Shown piece by piece: positions 1-9,717 of a DNA stretch of 64,000 nucleotides; positions within the stretch are counted from its first letter, which is position 1, and each line of letters opens with the position of its first letter. The notes under the pieces were generated by a model. That model searched no databases and had not been told where the DNA came from. It saw only the letters and a program-made list of their open reading frames with translations. The stretch lies in contig JAYKKT010000055.1 of assembly GCA_036023115.1 (NCBI GenBank), positions 12,896,501 to 12,960,500 on the forward strand, given 5' to 3'. The stretch is from Brasenia schreberi. Lineage: Eukaryota; Streptophyta; Magnoliopsida; Nymphaeales; Cabombaceae. The position numbers were made by a program, and so were the translations under genes.

Positions 1-493
1 CTAGGTCCATGGATCGAAGGCCAAGGGGATGCTGCTAAACCTAGCCCTAAGCTAACCCACCTGACCTAGCCATTCCCCCCTAAACCCGACCTAATCCTAG
101 CCACCCTCACCCAAAACCACTAAACCATACCTAGCCGACCCCACCTAGCTATTTTTCCCTAGAACCTAACCCTCACCCTAATCCTAGCATAATCACCTAA
201 CCCACTTCCTTAATTCTCCCCTAATCCTAGCCTAATCCCCCTAACCTCACCCTAATCCTAGCCTAAACACCTAACCCACTTCATTAAACCTCACCCTAAA
301 CCTAATCCACCTAACTAAGCCCTAAACCACTAAACCAGCCCACCTAAATACCTAAGCACACCATATCCCCAACCCACCCAAAACAAATATGTGGCCCACC
401 TAAATATCTAGCACACCATACCCCCAAACCACTACCACCAAACCAGCCCACCAACCGACCTCCCCTTTATCCCAGCCACCGACCCCATCTAGC

Positions 494-502
494 CTATAAA
501 TA
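494..502 (+). promoter_or_regulatory. TATA box (second LTR promoter, TATA2) of T1
   Basis: CTATAAATA followed about 10-30 nt later by a CCCC...GCGGG tract. The same arrangement recurs at 16967, 32388 and 59765 in other + LTRs, so it is a conserved core promoter of the family. The transcription start itself is inferred. Confidence 0.6.
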
Positions 503-1126
503 CCCCTCCCATTCATGCGGGTTCCCTCTCTTGGCTCTAAAAAAATCTGGGCCCCCTTTGGTCCTACCTTCTCCCCTCTCGGAACCCGGCCAGCAGCACC
601 AATCCACTCCACTTCAGCCGCCACCTTCCACCATTCGGCCAGGACCTCCTTCCCGGTTAGTACCCCACCCCAACATCATCTCTTCTCCACTCCCCTCCAT
701 TCCTAGCCATATACTATTCTACACCCGCCACTTTCCCTTAGCCTAGCTAACATCCCATCCACCCGGCCAGCACCTGCCACCTTCCACCATTCGGCCAGGA
801 CCAGCACTTGCACCACCTGCCCCTCTTCCCTTAGCTAGTAGCCTTACTTTCCCTAAGACCCATCCCAATCTTTAGTGCCGTCTCTTAGCTCAACACCATC
901 TTTCCTAGACACTTCACCCTTACCTCCCCTAAACACTTCAACCTCAGCCAAAACACCAGCCCTTCCACTCGGCCAATACCTGCACATTCTCCCATTCGGC
1001 CAACACCAACACATCATCACTCGGCCAACACCTCCACCTGCTGCAGCCATCCAAGGAGCTCCCTCTTGCAGCCCAAGGCGACTCACTAGGCCAAAGCCAA
1101 GCAAGTCACACCCGGACCAGCTATAC

Positions 1127-1132
1127 GTAAGT
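1127..1132 (+). promoter_or_regulatory. Candidate 5' splice site GTAAGT in T1 LTR
   Basis: The sequence is TAC|GTAAGTGCC. GTAAGT is kept at the same LTR position in + copies at 12052, 17601, 29853, 36888 and 60429, and in - copies as ACTTAC at 7724, 20094, 34253 and 40640. At 27364 it reads ACTTAT. The flanks differ between subfamilies while the hexamer stays. The matching acceptor would be 2578-2579. Splicing is inferred. Confidence 0.5.
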
Positions 1133-2250
1133 GCCTAACTCGGTCCTTATTATAAACTTGCTTATGCTTAATTAAATTCGATACGGGGTTCTAATAATAG
1201 AGTATTGTCTCCCCCCGCTTGTAATAATGTGGTTTGGCACATCCACACACACGTGCACTTGAGCCTATTTCGCTCTTAGCTGCACACGATTTTGACACAC
1301 ACATGGGCCTAATCAGCCCTTAAGATATAGTTATACCTATATGTTTTAAGTTGCGTGGGTTTTCATTAAGTTGTGTGTGTTGTCTTTCAATTTTCACACT
1401 CACATACATTGAGCTTTCGCTCTTATTCCCAAGACCCTAGTAAGGGCCGTATTGTAATTTCCCTTGGGCGTTTTAATTCAAGTTGTGTGCGTAGTATTTC
1501 AATTCTACACTCACACACATTGAGCTTTCGCTCTTACTCCCAAGACCTTAGTAAAGGCCTATTGCAATTTCGTTTTGGGGTGTTTAAATTCATGTCATGT
1601 GCGTAGTATTTCAATTCTACACTCACACACATTGAGCTTTCGCTCTTACTCCCAAGACCTTAGTCAAGGCCTATTGCAATTATATTTGGGTTTCATTACA
1701 AGTTGTGTGAGTTGTCTTTCAATATACACACAACACCCACGTACACGTTGGCGACCTTCGGGCCCATATATATTATAAGTATTTCCCTTCGGCTATGTCT
1801 TTAAGATTTGGGTTTTAAGGTTCAGCAGTGTGCGTAGTCTTTACATATATACACGACACACACTTGCACAATTGAGCCTTTCCGCTCTTAAAATATAGCC
1901 ATATTTCCCTTCTTGCAATTTCCCTTTTGCAATTTACATTAAGTCATTTTCCTTCCGCATTGTCTTTCAATTTGGGTTTTCCCTTTGGAGTTGCGTGAGT
2001 TTGCATTGCATATACGCCATACCACGAGTTAGGATGCATATTGCATCAAAGCAAGCCCCACGCTCCCGCTCAAAAATCGCCCAACTTAGGTCACTTGTGC
2101 ACACACCTAGTTGGCCCGAAAAGATAAAAAGAAAGACATAGGCACGTGCAAATCCCACGTGTAATAAAATCTGTAATCATACATACAAAGCCCAAACACT
2201 TAGGATATTTTTCAAAGAGGTTTACATTTTAAAAGACTTTGCCAAGCGTA

Positions 2251-2380
2251 CAGACTGACCCTTGCGCATCGGTGCAAGAAGGTCTGCGACGAAAAGAGCT
2301 CACTTGCTCACAGTCACCTCGATAGAAGTCAGATTTCAAAAACTTTCTTCGCTAGCTTAAGCAAGCTAGCTGGCACTCCC
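2251..2380 (+). other. Conserved U5 hairpin cluster upstream of the PBS (T1)
   Basis: Outer arms CAGACT (2251) and GGTCTG (2281) enclose a 6-bp stem TTGCGC-ATCG-GTGCAA. A second hairpin GCTAGCTT-AAGC-AAGCTAGC (2351-2370) is followed at once by TGGCACTCCC, which resembles the start of the PBS. Other copies in the window change both arms together. It lies about 90-215 nt upstream of the PBS. Function is unknown; a role in packaging or priming is a guess. Confidence 0.6.
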
Positions 2381-2466
2381 CTTTGCTAAAATACGACTTA
2401 GACATACGAAAAGATTCGCTTTAGGCCTAAAAACCAGAAGTGAGGATTTTCCGTGTCTACAGATTT

Positions 2467-2484
2467 TGGCACGCTCGGTGGGAC
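2467..2484 (+). other. Primer-binding site of T1
   Basis: TGGCACGCTCGGTGGGAC begins 5 nt after the LTR end at 2461. It starts with TGG, the complement of a tRNA CCA end. The same 18-mer with minor changes follows the other LTR ends (31120, 43646, 61658; - strand 6312-6329 and 21597-21614). I cannot identify the tRNA without a search. Confidence 0.8.
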
Positions 2485-2577
2485 CTGGGCCTTGTGCAAA
2501 GTCAGTTCATGTAGAGAAACCTCATGAAAATTTTTTCTAAAGTGTTTTAAACTTTGCTTGTTTGCATTTTCATACTT

Positions 2578-2579
2578 AG
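2578..2579 (+). promoter_or_regulatory. Candidate 3' splice site before T1 gag
   Basis: A T-rich tract running into CATACTTAG|G ends 27 nt before the gag ATG at 2607. Equivalent sites lie 27 nt before the gag start in T14, T5 and T11, 24 nt in T15 and 28 nt in T12. With the donor at 1127 it would define an intron of about 1.45 kb that contains the PBS. Confidence 0.45.
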
Positions 2580-2606
2580 GATTTGTTTTGAAAAGCATAC
2601 TGAAGC

Positions 2607-3512
2607 ATGTCGAGTCTAGGCTCCCAAGAGGTATCTAGCCGTGGCTCCTGTGCATCAAGTTCTCAATCTCAAAGGTTTTCGAAAAAACAAGAGAATGAAG
2701 ATTTGAGAAGGGACTTCGAGGCCAAAATCGCCGCTCTTAGCCAAGAGGCTGAAGCAGGCGATTCATGTTCGTCCAATGGCGAACCAAAGGCCAAGAAGAA
2801 ATTTGAAAAACCTCGCAAACACAAGGAGACTTCCGCGATGGAAGGTGACCAATACCACGAGTCCTTCACACACAAGGACCGTAAAGCCCTATAGCAGCTG
2901 CTGAGAGGGCAAAATAAAGAGAAAAGGAGCTATGCCCTGTCTGATTTCCTACCTGTGGACTATGAAGCAGACAGTGACGATGAAATACCGAACTTCCATC
3001 GGTATGATGGCATGGGAGACCCTAGGTCTTACTTGCAGCTTTTCTCTCGTCAAGCCCATAAGAAAAAGGACTCGATGAAATGGGTGTATTGGTTTCCTTT
3101 GTCCCTCAAGGGCACAGCTGCCAAATGGCTGGCTTCCTACGATCTTAGCTAGTTCGCAACTTTTAAAGAGTTAGCGAACTGCTTTATGTAGAGATTCTCG
3201 CATAACGTAGAAGTCACGCCAACTTTAAACACCTTGAGGGATACAAAACAAGGTGTGAACGAGGACGTACATACGTTCATCGTTCGTTGGAGGTCTCTCT
3301 TGGGTCAAGTGCGAGAGCCCATATCAGAAGGATGTGCAGTCATGCTCATCCTCAATAATTTTCGAAACGAGCTGAAAACCCTTCTCTCACTTCATGAAAT
3401 CTCAACTTTCCATAAGTTAATAAAGAAAGCATCCCTTTTTGAAACAAATTTGAAAAAGGGGGTGTACGACCACTTATGGAAAGGAAATCCTATTTTGAAA
3501 ACTCGCTTGGGC
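2607..3512 (+). pseudogene. gag: gag of T1, broken and truncated
   Basis: Capsid-type Gag of a Tat-lineage retrotransposon. The ATG at 2607 opens MSSLGSQEVSS, followed by a Ser-rich and then charged N-terminus and by the Gag core (PNFHRYDGMGDPRSYLQLF, WFPLSLKGTAAKWL, FIVRWRSLLGQVREPISEG, FHKLIKKASLFETNL). One frame runs throughout but carries three TAG stops (2892, 3150, 3189), each at a codon that is CAG (Gln) in at least one other copy. The gene ends abruptly after ILKTRL, where a - strand LTR fragment begins. The zinc-knuckle region, pro and pol are missing. It cannot make a full protein. Confidence 0.85.
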
Positions 3513-4272
3513 TAAACCCACATGCATACAAGCTTAATCCCACACTCTTAGGCTAAACCCACATGATTAACCTAAAACTTGACACAAAAGTCAAGCCCAC
3601 CAACTTTCTCACTCATACCTTATCCCATTCTCTCTCTCTATCCAAGCTTTTCACGTGAATTCTTTGTGGGCCCCACCTCCATTTATGAGAAGGTGATGTG
3701 GGCCATGGATGTGGATATTGGATTGGATCTTTGGATCCAAATCCAGATGCATGTTTGGATTTGGATCTGGATATATATGGTCCAGATCCGATCTAGATCT
3801 GATTTTCTAACTCCTTCATGGCATTGCGAAACGGACGGTTTGTGCGGGGCCTGACAGCATCAGTACTCTGTCTTGCATTGGGTCTTCGCCAACATTGTCA
3901 TCCGCTCTTCTTCTCATCTTCCGGAGATCAGTTTGAACAATTTGTTGATAACAGGGGCTTGGATGTCCGAGATTTTGGGGATGATTCTGATACGAGAGTT
4001 GATGTGCCGGGCTTGACATATGCTCTGGGTCCGGGCTCTCTTTTGCTTCTCTGGTCCTGCTTTCATCAGGCCAAGTTGCTTTTCGGGGTTTCAAAATACC
4101 TTTTTAAGGTTTTAAAACTGTATAACACATATTTTTAAAACATATATGATTTAAACATATGTACAGGGTTGCCTAGAAGGCTCCTGGGTTTCCAGACTCA
4201 AAATAGCCCTTTGGGGCTGCTTTTGTAAAACCAGGTGATTTGAGAAAATCATGGGATTTTGGGGTGTTTACA
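3512..4272 (-). repeat. LTR 5' fragment T2, - strand
   Basis: Read on the - strand it begins TGTAAACACCCCAAAATCCC at 4272 and carries the GGATCT/TTGGAT hairpin tract (3700-3810) and a CATAAATGGAGG box. It matches the first 0.76 kb of the family LTR. It is cut at 3512 against T1 gag, so the rest of this LTR was deleted. Confidence 0.75.
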
Positions 4273-4801
4273 AGTTGCCTTTAATTTGAGTTTTCCCTTC
4301 TGTTATGTCTTTCGAATTTGGGTTTTATATACAAGTTGTGTGAGTTGCATTGCATACTCGCCATACTCGAGCCAAAGTGCATACCTGCATCGAACAAACC
4401 CCAAACAAAATCGTGCAAGATGACCAACTTAGGCCACTTTGCACACACTCCACGCCTAAGTGGTTGAAACTGAAAGACTTAGGGTCGCCCAAATCAAAAA
4501 CTCGCCAAGTGCATGATTTCAAAAGGATTTTCAAACACCTGTTTGTTCAAAAATCGAATTTGAGTTTAACTTGTTTAAACGAAGTCTCTAAGCATACAGA
4601 CTGACCCTTGCGCATCGGTGCAAGAAGGTCTGCGACAAAAAGATCCCGCTTGCCTACAATTGCTTATTAAAAGTCAGATATTTCAAAATATACTTCGCTA
4701 GTTTGAGTAAGCTAGCTGGCACACCCTAAAAGCGAACGTAGATTGCGAAAAGATTCACTCTAGGCCTAAGAACCCAGAGTCGAAGATTTTCTGTGTCTAC
4801 A
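4273..4801 (+). repeat. LTR 3' fragment T3, + strand
   Basis: It contains the GTTGCATTGCATACTCGCC block, hairpin 1 (CAGACT near 4600, GGTCTG near 4627), the GCTAG hairpin (about 4697) and the terminal TGTGTCTACA at 4801. Its 5' part is missing. No PBS follows; the next base belongs to another LTR. Confidence 0.7.
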
Positions 4802-6010
4802 GAGCTTTAGCTCTTAACTCGTACACCAAGCACCCACATGCACGATTGAGCCTTCGCTCTTACTCCCAAGACTCTAGTAAGAGCTGCGTGAGTTGTCTTC
4901 AATTTACACACTCCACACACGTGTGCATTGAGCCTTCGCTCTTATCATATATATGTATTTACATTTAGCTGGGTTGTTACATTAATTCGTGTGAGTTTGT
5001 CATTTCAATTACACACTCACACCCAAAGACACCCGAACCTTTGCTCAAGCACCTCACGCACCATTTTGGCCTCGACAGCCACTAAGATATAGCTATATCT
5101 CTATATTTTCGGCTGTGTGAGTTTTCCCGGTTCAGTTGTGTTTGTCTTTCAATTCTGGGTATTTAAGGTTCAACTGCATGCGTTGTCTTTACACACAACA
5201 CACACACACATGTTGGTAACCTTCGGGCCCATATATATATAGTTGTATCTCCCTTTCGACTGGGTTTTACATTTCAGTTGCATGTGTTGTCTTTCAATTT
5301 ATACACAACACATACGCACACTTTGGCGACCTTTGGGCCCATATATATATAAGTATTTCCCTTCCACACTTTACATTTAAGTCGAGCGGGGTTTTACATT
5401 TAAGTCGTGTGAGTTGTCTTTCAATTTATACACAACACACATGCCCACAATTGAGCCTTTCCGCTCTTAAGATATGCTATATTTCCCTTCCGCAATTTTC
5501 CTTCGGCTATGTCTTTAAATTTTGGGTTTTAAGGTTCAGTTGTGTGAGTTGCATTGCATATCCGCCATACCACGAGATAGGGCGCATACTTGCATCAAAG
5601 CAACCTCGAACCACCCGTGCAAAATTGCCAAGACTTAGTCACTTGATGCACACATCTCATGCCTAAGTAGCTAAAATCAAAGACATAGGATACGTGTAAA
5701 CCCCACGTAAATAAAATCTGCAACTAGACAAACCAAGTCGATCGAACACTTTCACACTTTTCAAAAGAAGGTCATACTTGATCAAAATCGAGTTTTCTAA
5801 GCGTACAAACCGACCCTTGAGCATCGGTTAAAGAAGGTTTGCAACGAAGAAAGCCCACTTGTCCACAGTCGCCCTCTGAGTCAGATATTTCAAAACTTAC
5901 TTCGCTAGTTTGAGTAAGCTAGCTGGCACGCCCTTTTTAAGCGATTTAGACATACGAAAAGGTTCACTCTAGGCCTAAGAACCCGGAGTGGAAATTTCCG
6001 CATGTCTACA
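4802..6010 (+). repeat. LTR 3' fragment T4, + strand
   Basis: It starts inside the TTGAGC...GCTCTTA repeat zone, runs through repeated blocks with ATATATATA tracts (4945-5350), and reaches hairpin 1 in the variant form CAAACC/GGTTTG (about 5810-5845), the GCTAGTTT/AAGCTAGC hairpin (about 5903) and the end TGTCTACA at 6010. It abuts - strand gag, which it presumably invaded. Confidence 0.7.
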
Positions 6011-6191
6011 GTGACGAACACGAATTAGTTGCTTCAGCCTCTTGGCTAAGGGCAACGATCTTGGCCTCAAAATCCCTTCTCAAATCCTCGATTTCCTCTC
6101 TTTTGTTTCGATTTTTCAAAAATCTCCTAGAGTGAGAACTTGATGTACGCGAGACATGGCTGGACACTTCATTGGAGTTTGAACTCGACAT
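6011..6191 (-). pseudogene. gag: gag N-terminal fragment of T5
   Basis: On the - strand the ATG at 6191 opens MSSSNSNEVSSHVSRTSSSHSRR, followed by the EEIEDLRRDFEAKIVALSQEAEA segment found in all Gag copies here. It stops after about 60 codons because LTR T4 ends at 6010. A splice-acceptor-like pyrimidine tract and TAG lie 27 nt before the ATG (6219-6220). Only the Gag N-terminus remains. Confidence 0.8.
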
Positions 6192-6311
6192 GACTCCGAT
6201 GCTTTTTTTAAAACCCAACTATGAAATGCACAAGACAAAGAGTTAAAATACTTTTCTTGAAAACTTTTTCAAGAGGTCTGTTTGTTTGTATCGATTTTTC
6301 TTAAGACTCAC

Positions 6312-6329
6312 GTCCCACCAGGCATGCCA
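6312..6329 (-). other. Primer-binding site of T5 (- strand)
   Basis: On the - strand it reads TGGCATGCCTGGTGGGAC, a few bases inside the LTR end at 6335. It shows that the LTR to its right is the 5' LTR of a - strand element. Confidence 0.75.
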
Positions 6330-6334
6330 ATTTC

Positions 6335-9300
6335 TGTAGACGCGCGAAAATTTTCACTCTGGGTTCTTAGGCCTCAAGTGAACCTCTTTCGTGTCTAAGT
6401 CACTTTAAAAAGGGCGTGCCAGCTAGCTTACTCAAACTAGCGAAGTTAGTTTTGAAATATCTGACTTAGGGGCGACTGTGGACAAGTAGGCTCTTTTCGT
6501 CGCAAACCTTCTTGAACCGATGCTCAAGGGTCAGTTTGTACACTTAGAAATCTCGATTTTAAACAAGCATGGCCTTTTTGAAAAGTTACGAAAGTATTTG
6601 ATCGATTATGTTTGTCTAATTGCAGATTTTATTTACGTGGGGTTTGCACGTATCTATGTCTTTGAGTTTTTATCTACTTAGGAGTGAGGTGTATGCATCA
6701 AGTGCCTAAGTCTTGGTGTGTTTGCACGGGTTATTCAAGGTTCGTTTGATGCAAGCATGTGCACTATCCCGAGTATGGCGGATATGCAATGCAACTCACA
6801 TAGCTGAACTTTAAAACCCGAAATTGAAAGACATAGCTGAAGGGAAATTGCGGAAGGGAGATATAGATATAAGAGCGGAAAGGCACAATGTGTGCGTGTG
6901 TGTTGTGTATAAATGTAAAGACAACTCACACGACTTGGAATGTAAAACCCCGCTCGACTTAAATGTAAAGTGCGGAAGGGAAATACGTATACATATATAT
7001 GGGCCCGAAGGTCGCCAACGTATTCGTGTGTGGGTAGTGTATAAATTGAAAGACAACTCACTCACACGACTGAAATTTAACTTGCAGAACGGGGAAATAC
7101 TTATATATATATGAGCCTGAAGGTCGTCAACGTGTGCGTGTGTGTTGTGTATATATTGAAATACAACTCACACGACTGAAAATTAACAACCCGGAATTGA
7201 AAGACATACACAACTGAATGGGGAAAACTCACGCAGCTGAAAATATATAGATATGGCTATATCTTAGTGGTTGCCGAGGCCAAAAGGTGCGTGAGTGCTT
7301 GAACAAGAGCTCGGGTGTCTTTGGGTGCGAGTGTAGAATTTTAAATGACAACTCACATGACTTAAAGTAACAACCCAGCTGAATGGAAATACATATATAT
7401 GATAAGAGCGAAGGCTCAATGCACGCGTGGGTGTAGTGTGTAAATTTAAAGACAACTCACACAGCTCTTACTAGAGTCTTTGGAGTAAGAGCGAAGGCTC
7501 AATCGTGTACGTGGTTCTTGGTGTACGAGATTAAGAGCTAAAGCTCAAGTGCACTTGTGTGCATCGTGTACGATATAAGAGCTAAAGCTCAAGTGCACGT
7601 ATGTGTCTCGTGTGCCAAGCAACAATATTACATCCCAGGGGGAGACAACGCTCCGTTAATACAACCCCATATCCGAATTGAATTAAGTATAAAGCAAGTT
7701 AGCATAAGAGACCAAGTTTAGACACTTACAAATAGATGGTCCGTCTTCACTTGCTCGTATTTGGGGCTTGTGATTCACTTCGGGTAAGCAAGGACGTGCT
7801 CCCCTTGAAGCTTGAGGCGTGAAGTGGCCGGCCGAGCTTGAGCTTGGTGGAGTTTAAGGCTTGAGAGAATAGAGGCTCACGGTAAGGTGTTGTGGGCTTG
7901 TGTGGGGTTTTGTGGGGTTACGGTCAAGGAGGTCACGGGTGTGTAGGGTGAGGGGCTTTAGTGGGATAGGCAAGGGAGGTGCGGGTCTTAGGGCTTGTGG
8001 GGGGTTTATGACAAAGGGTAGGTTGTGAGGTGGGGTGTGTGGTTGGGATGTTAGGCTAGAGGTCGACTGGTATATGATGTGGGGTGTGGGACTGTAAGGC
8101 GGTGGGATATAAGGAGGTGGATGTGATGAAGGGAGTTGGGGTCGGTGCTAGGTAGGTGGGAGTGTAAGGTGGTGCTGGGGGTGTGGAGTTGGGTTATGGC
8201 GGTGGTAGGTCGGTTAGGAGGTGGAAGGGTGGTAGGGAGTTAATGGTAGATCGGGACGGTCAGCTAAGGTCGGCTAGGAAGTCGGTTGGCACCAGGCGCT
8301 AGGTGCCAGGCAGGTGGTAAGGCGACAGGCGCTAGGTGGGTGGTAGGGCGATAGGTGCCAAGGAGGCGCGCAGCGCAGGGGGCGCGCGGCGTCAGGGAGA
8401 CGCGCGGCGTGGGAGCAGGTCAAGTGCGGGGCGTGATACGATGTGCAGGGGGTGTTCAGGTGGTGATGGGAAGTGGTTTGGGTGATGGGGTTGAAGTCGG
8501 TTAGGGTTTTAGGCTGGTTTAAGTAGGATTAGGGATGCTGTGGGGTAGTTAGGTGGTGTTGGTTAGTGTAGGTTTAAGGTGGTTTAGAGGGTTAAGAAGA
8601 TATGGGTTTAGGGTAGATTAGGGCTTACCTTTAGGGTCAGTTGGGGTGTGCTCAAGCTTCCAACCAGCCACTCCAAAGCCTTCTTGTTTAAGCAAATCCA
8701 ACCCTTAATCAAGGTGGTGCAACCCACACTAATCCCTCATTTAACCCACAATTAACCCACTAAACAAAATCAAGAAAGCACTAAGCACTCACCTTAACAC
8801 CCTCTCTCTCCTCCAAGCTCCTTCCTTTGGATTTCACGTGAACTCTTGGAGACCCCCTCACTCCAATTTATAGGCAAATGAGGTGGGTCTTGGATATGGG
8901 TCTTGGGTTTGGATCGTGGAATCCATGTCCGATCCAAACACTATTTGGATATGGATCTTGGATCTCGAATATTTTGAGATCCATATCCGATCCAAATCCA
9001 ACATTTTTATGGATATGGATCTGGATATTTTGGTCCATATTCAATCTAATCCAAACACTATTTGGATCAACCCAAATCCAAACACTATTTGGATATGGAT
9101 GTGGATATTTATGGTCTAGATCCAATCCAAATTTTCTCTGAATGGTCCTTCTTGGCTTTTTGAGGCAGACGTTTTGTGCGGGCACTGGTTTCATCAGCAC
9201 TCTGTCTGGTGGTTGGTTTTCCCCAACTTTGTCCTCCGGACTCTATCTCGCCATTCTGGACTTCGTTTCTGCTTAGTTTGGCCATTTCTAGCTCAGATTC

Positions 9301-9717
9301 ATGCTGCTTGGATGGGGATGCTTGCTTTGGCTTTTAGGTGCTCTGGGCTTGCTTTCTACATCGGGCCTGGACCTTCTTTTCGCCTTTTGACCCTGGCTTT
9401 TATTAGGCCAGGGTGCTGCTTTTGGGCTTTTGCCCCTATTTCTGAGGCTGCCTTAGATTTGGCATTCATGGGCTGGTTGTTGGGCTACTTCTCGATCAGG
9501 TGTCGTCCTCCCTACTTCACCTGTTCGTCTTTGGCTTTTTGGAAAAATGGGCCTTAGCCCGAGTTGAAAGGACTCACATTGGATATGGGATTCCAAAACA
9601 GTATTTACAGGCTTTTGGGAAGCTCCTGGGTTTTTAAAACTCAAAATGGCCCTTTTGGGGTTGATTTGAAAACCAGGTATTTGTTTCATGAAATCGGGGA
9701 ATTTTGGGGTGTTTATA
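6335..9717 (-). repeat. 5' LTR of T5, - strand, about 3.4 kb
   Basis: On the - strand the LTR ends in ...GCGTCTACA at 6335. Moving outward come the GCTAG hairpin (6422-6441), hairpin 1 (6503-6538), the repeat zone (about 6740-7600), the CCCCC box, the GTAAGT (ACTTAC at 7724), a very G-rich stretch on the + strand (7840-8640), a TATA-like box (about 8866-8878) and the TTGGAT/ATCCAA tract (8880-9130). The start is degenerate (TATAAACACCCC at 9717 instead of TGTAAAC). The open frames inside are shadows of repeats. Confidence 0.75.

Larger units (their letters stand above)
1..2461 (+). repeat. 5' LTR of Tat-type element T1, left part outside or lost
   Basis: The first bases match the interior of the T14 LTR near 59331, so the window opens about 0.8 kb inside this LTR. 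In order it shows CCTAA-rich sequence, a TATA box (494), a C-rich segment to the GTAAGT at 1127, a box with a CCCCCCGC tract (about 1210), about 110-bp repeats with TTGAGC-N4-GCTCTTA (about 1390-1700), the hairpin cluster at 2251-2380 and the terminal TCTACA. It is followed directly by a PBS and gag, which fixes it as a 5' LTR. The C-rich open frames at 515-1138 are low-complexity and are not called as genes. Confidence 0.85.

Noticed and set aside
875..1138. Upstream ORF ending beside the GTAAGT (RPKPSKSHPDQLYVSA), similar to one at 60252-60440
   Set aside because: The similarity reflects shared LTR DNA. In S3 (36683-36937) the same DNA is open in another frame, so no conserved peptide. Splicing would not fuse it to gag; a stop follows at once.
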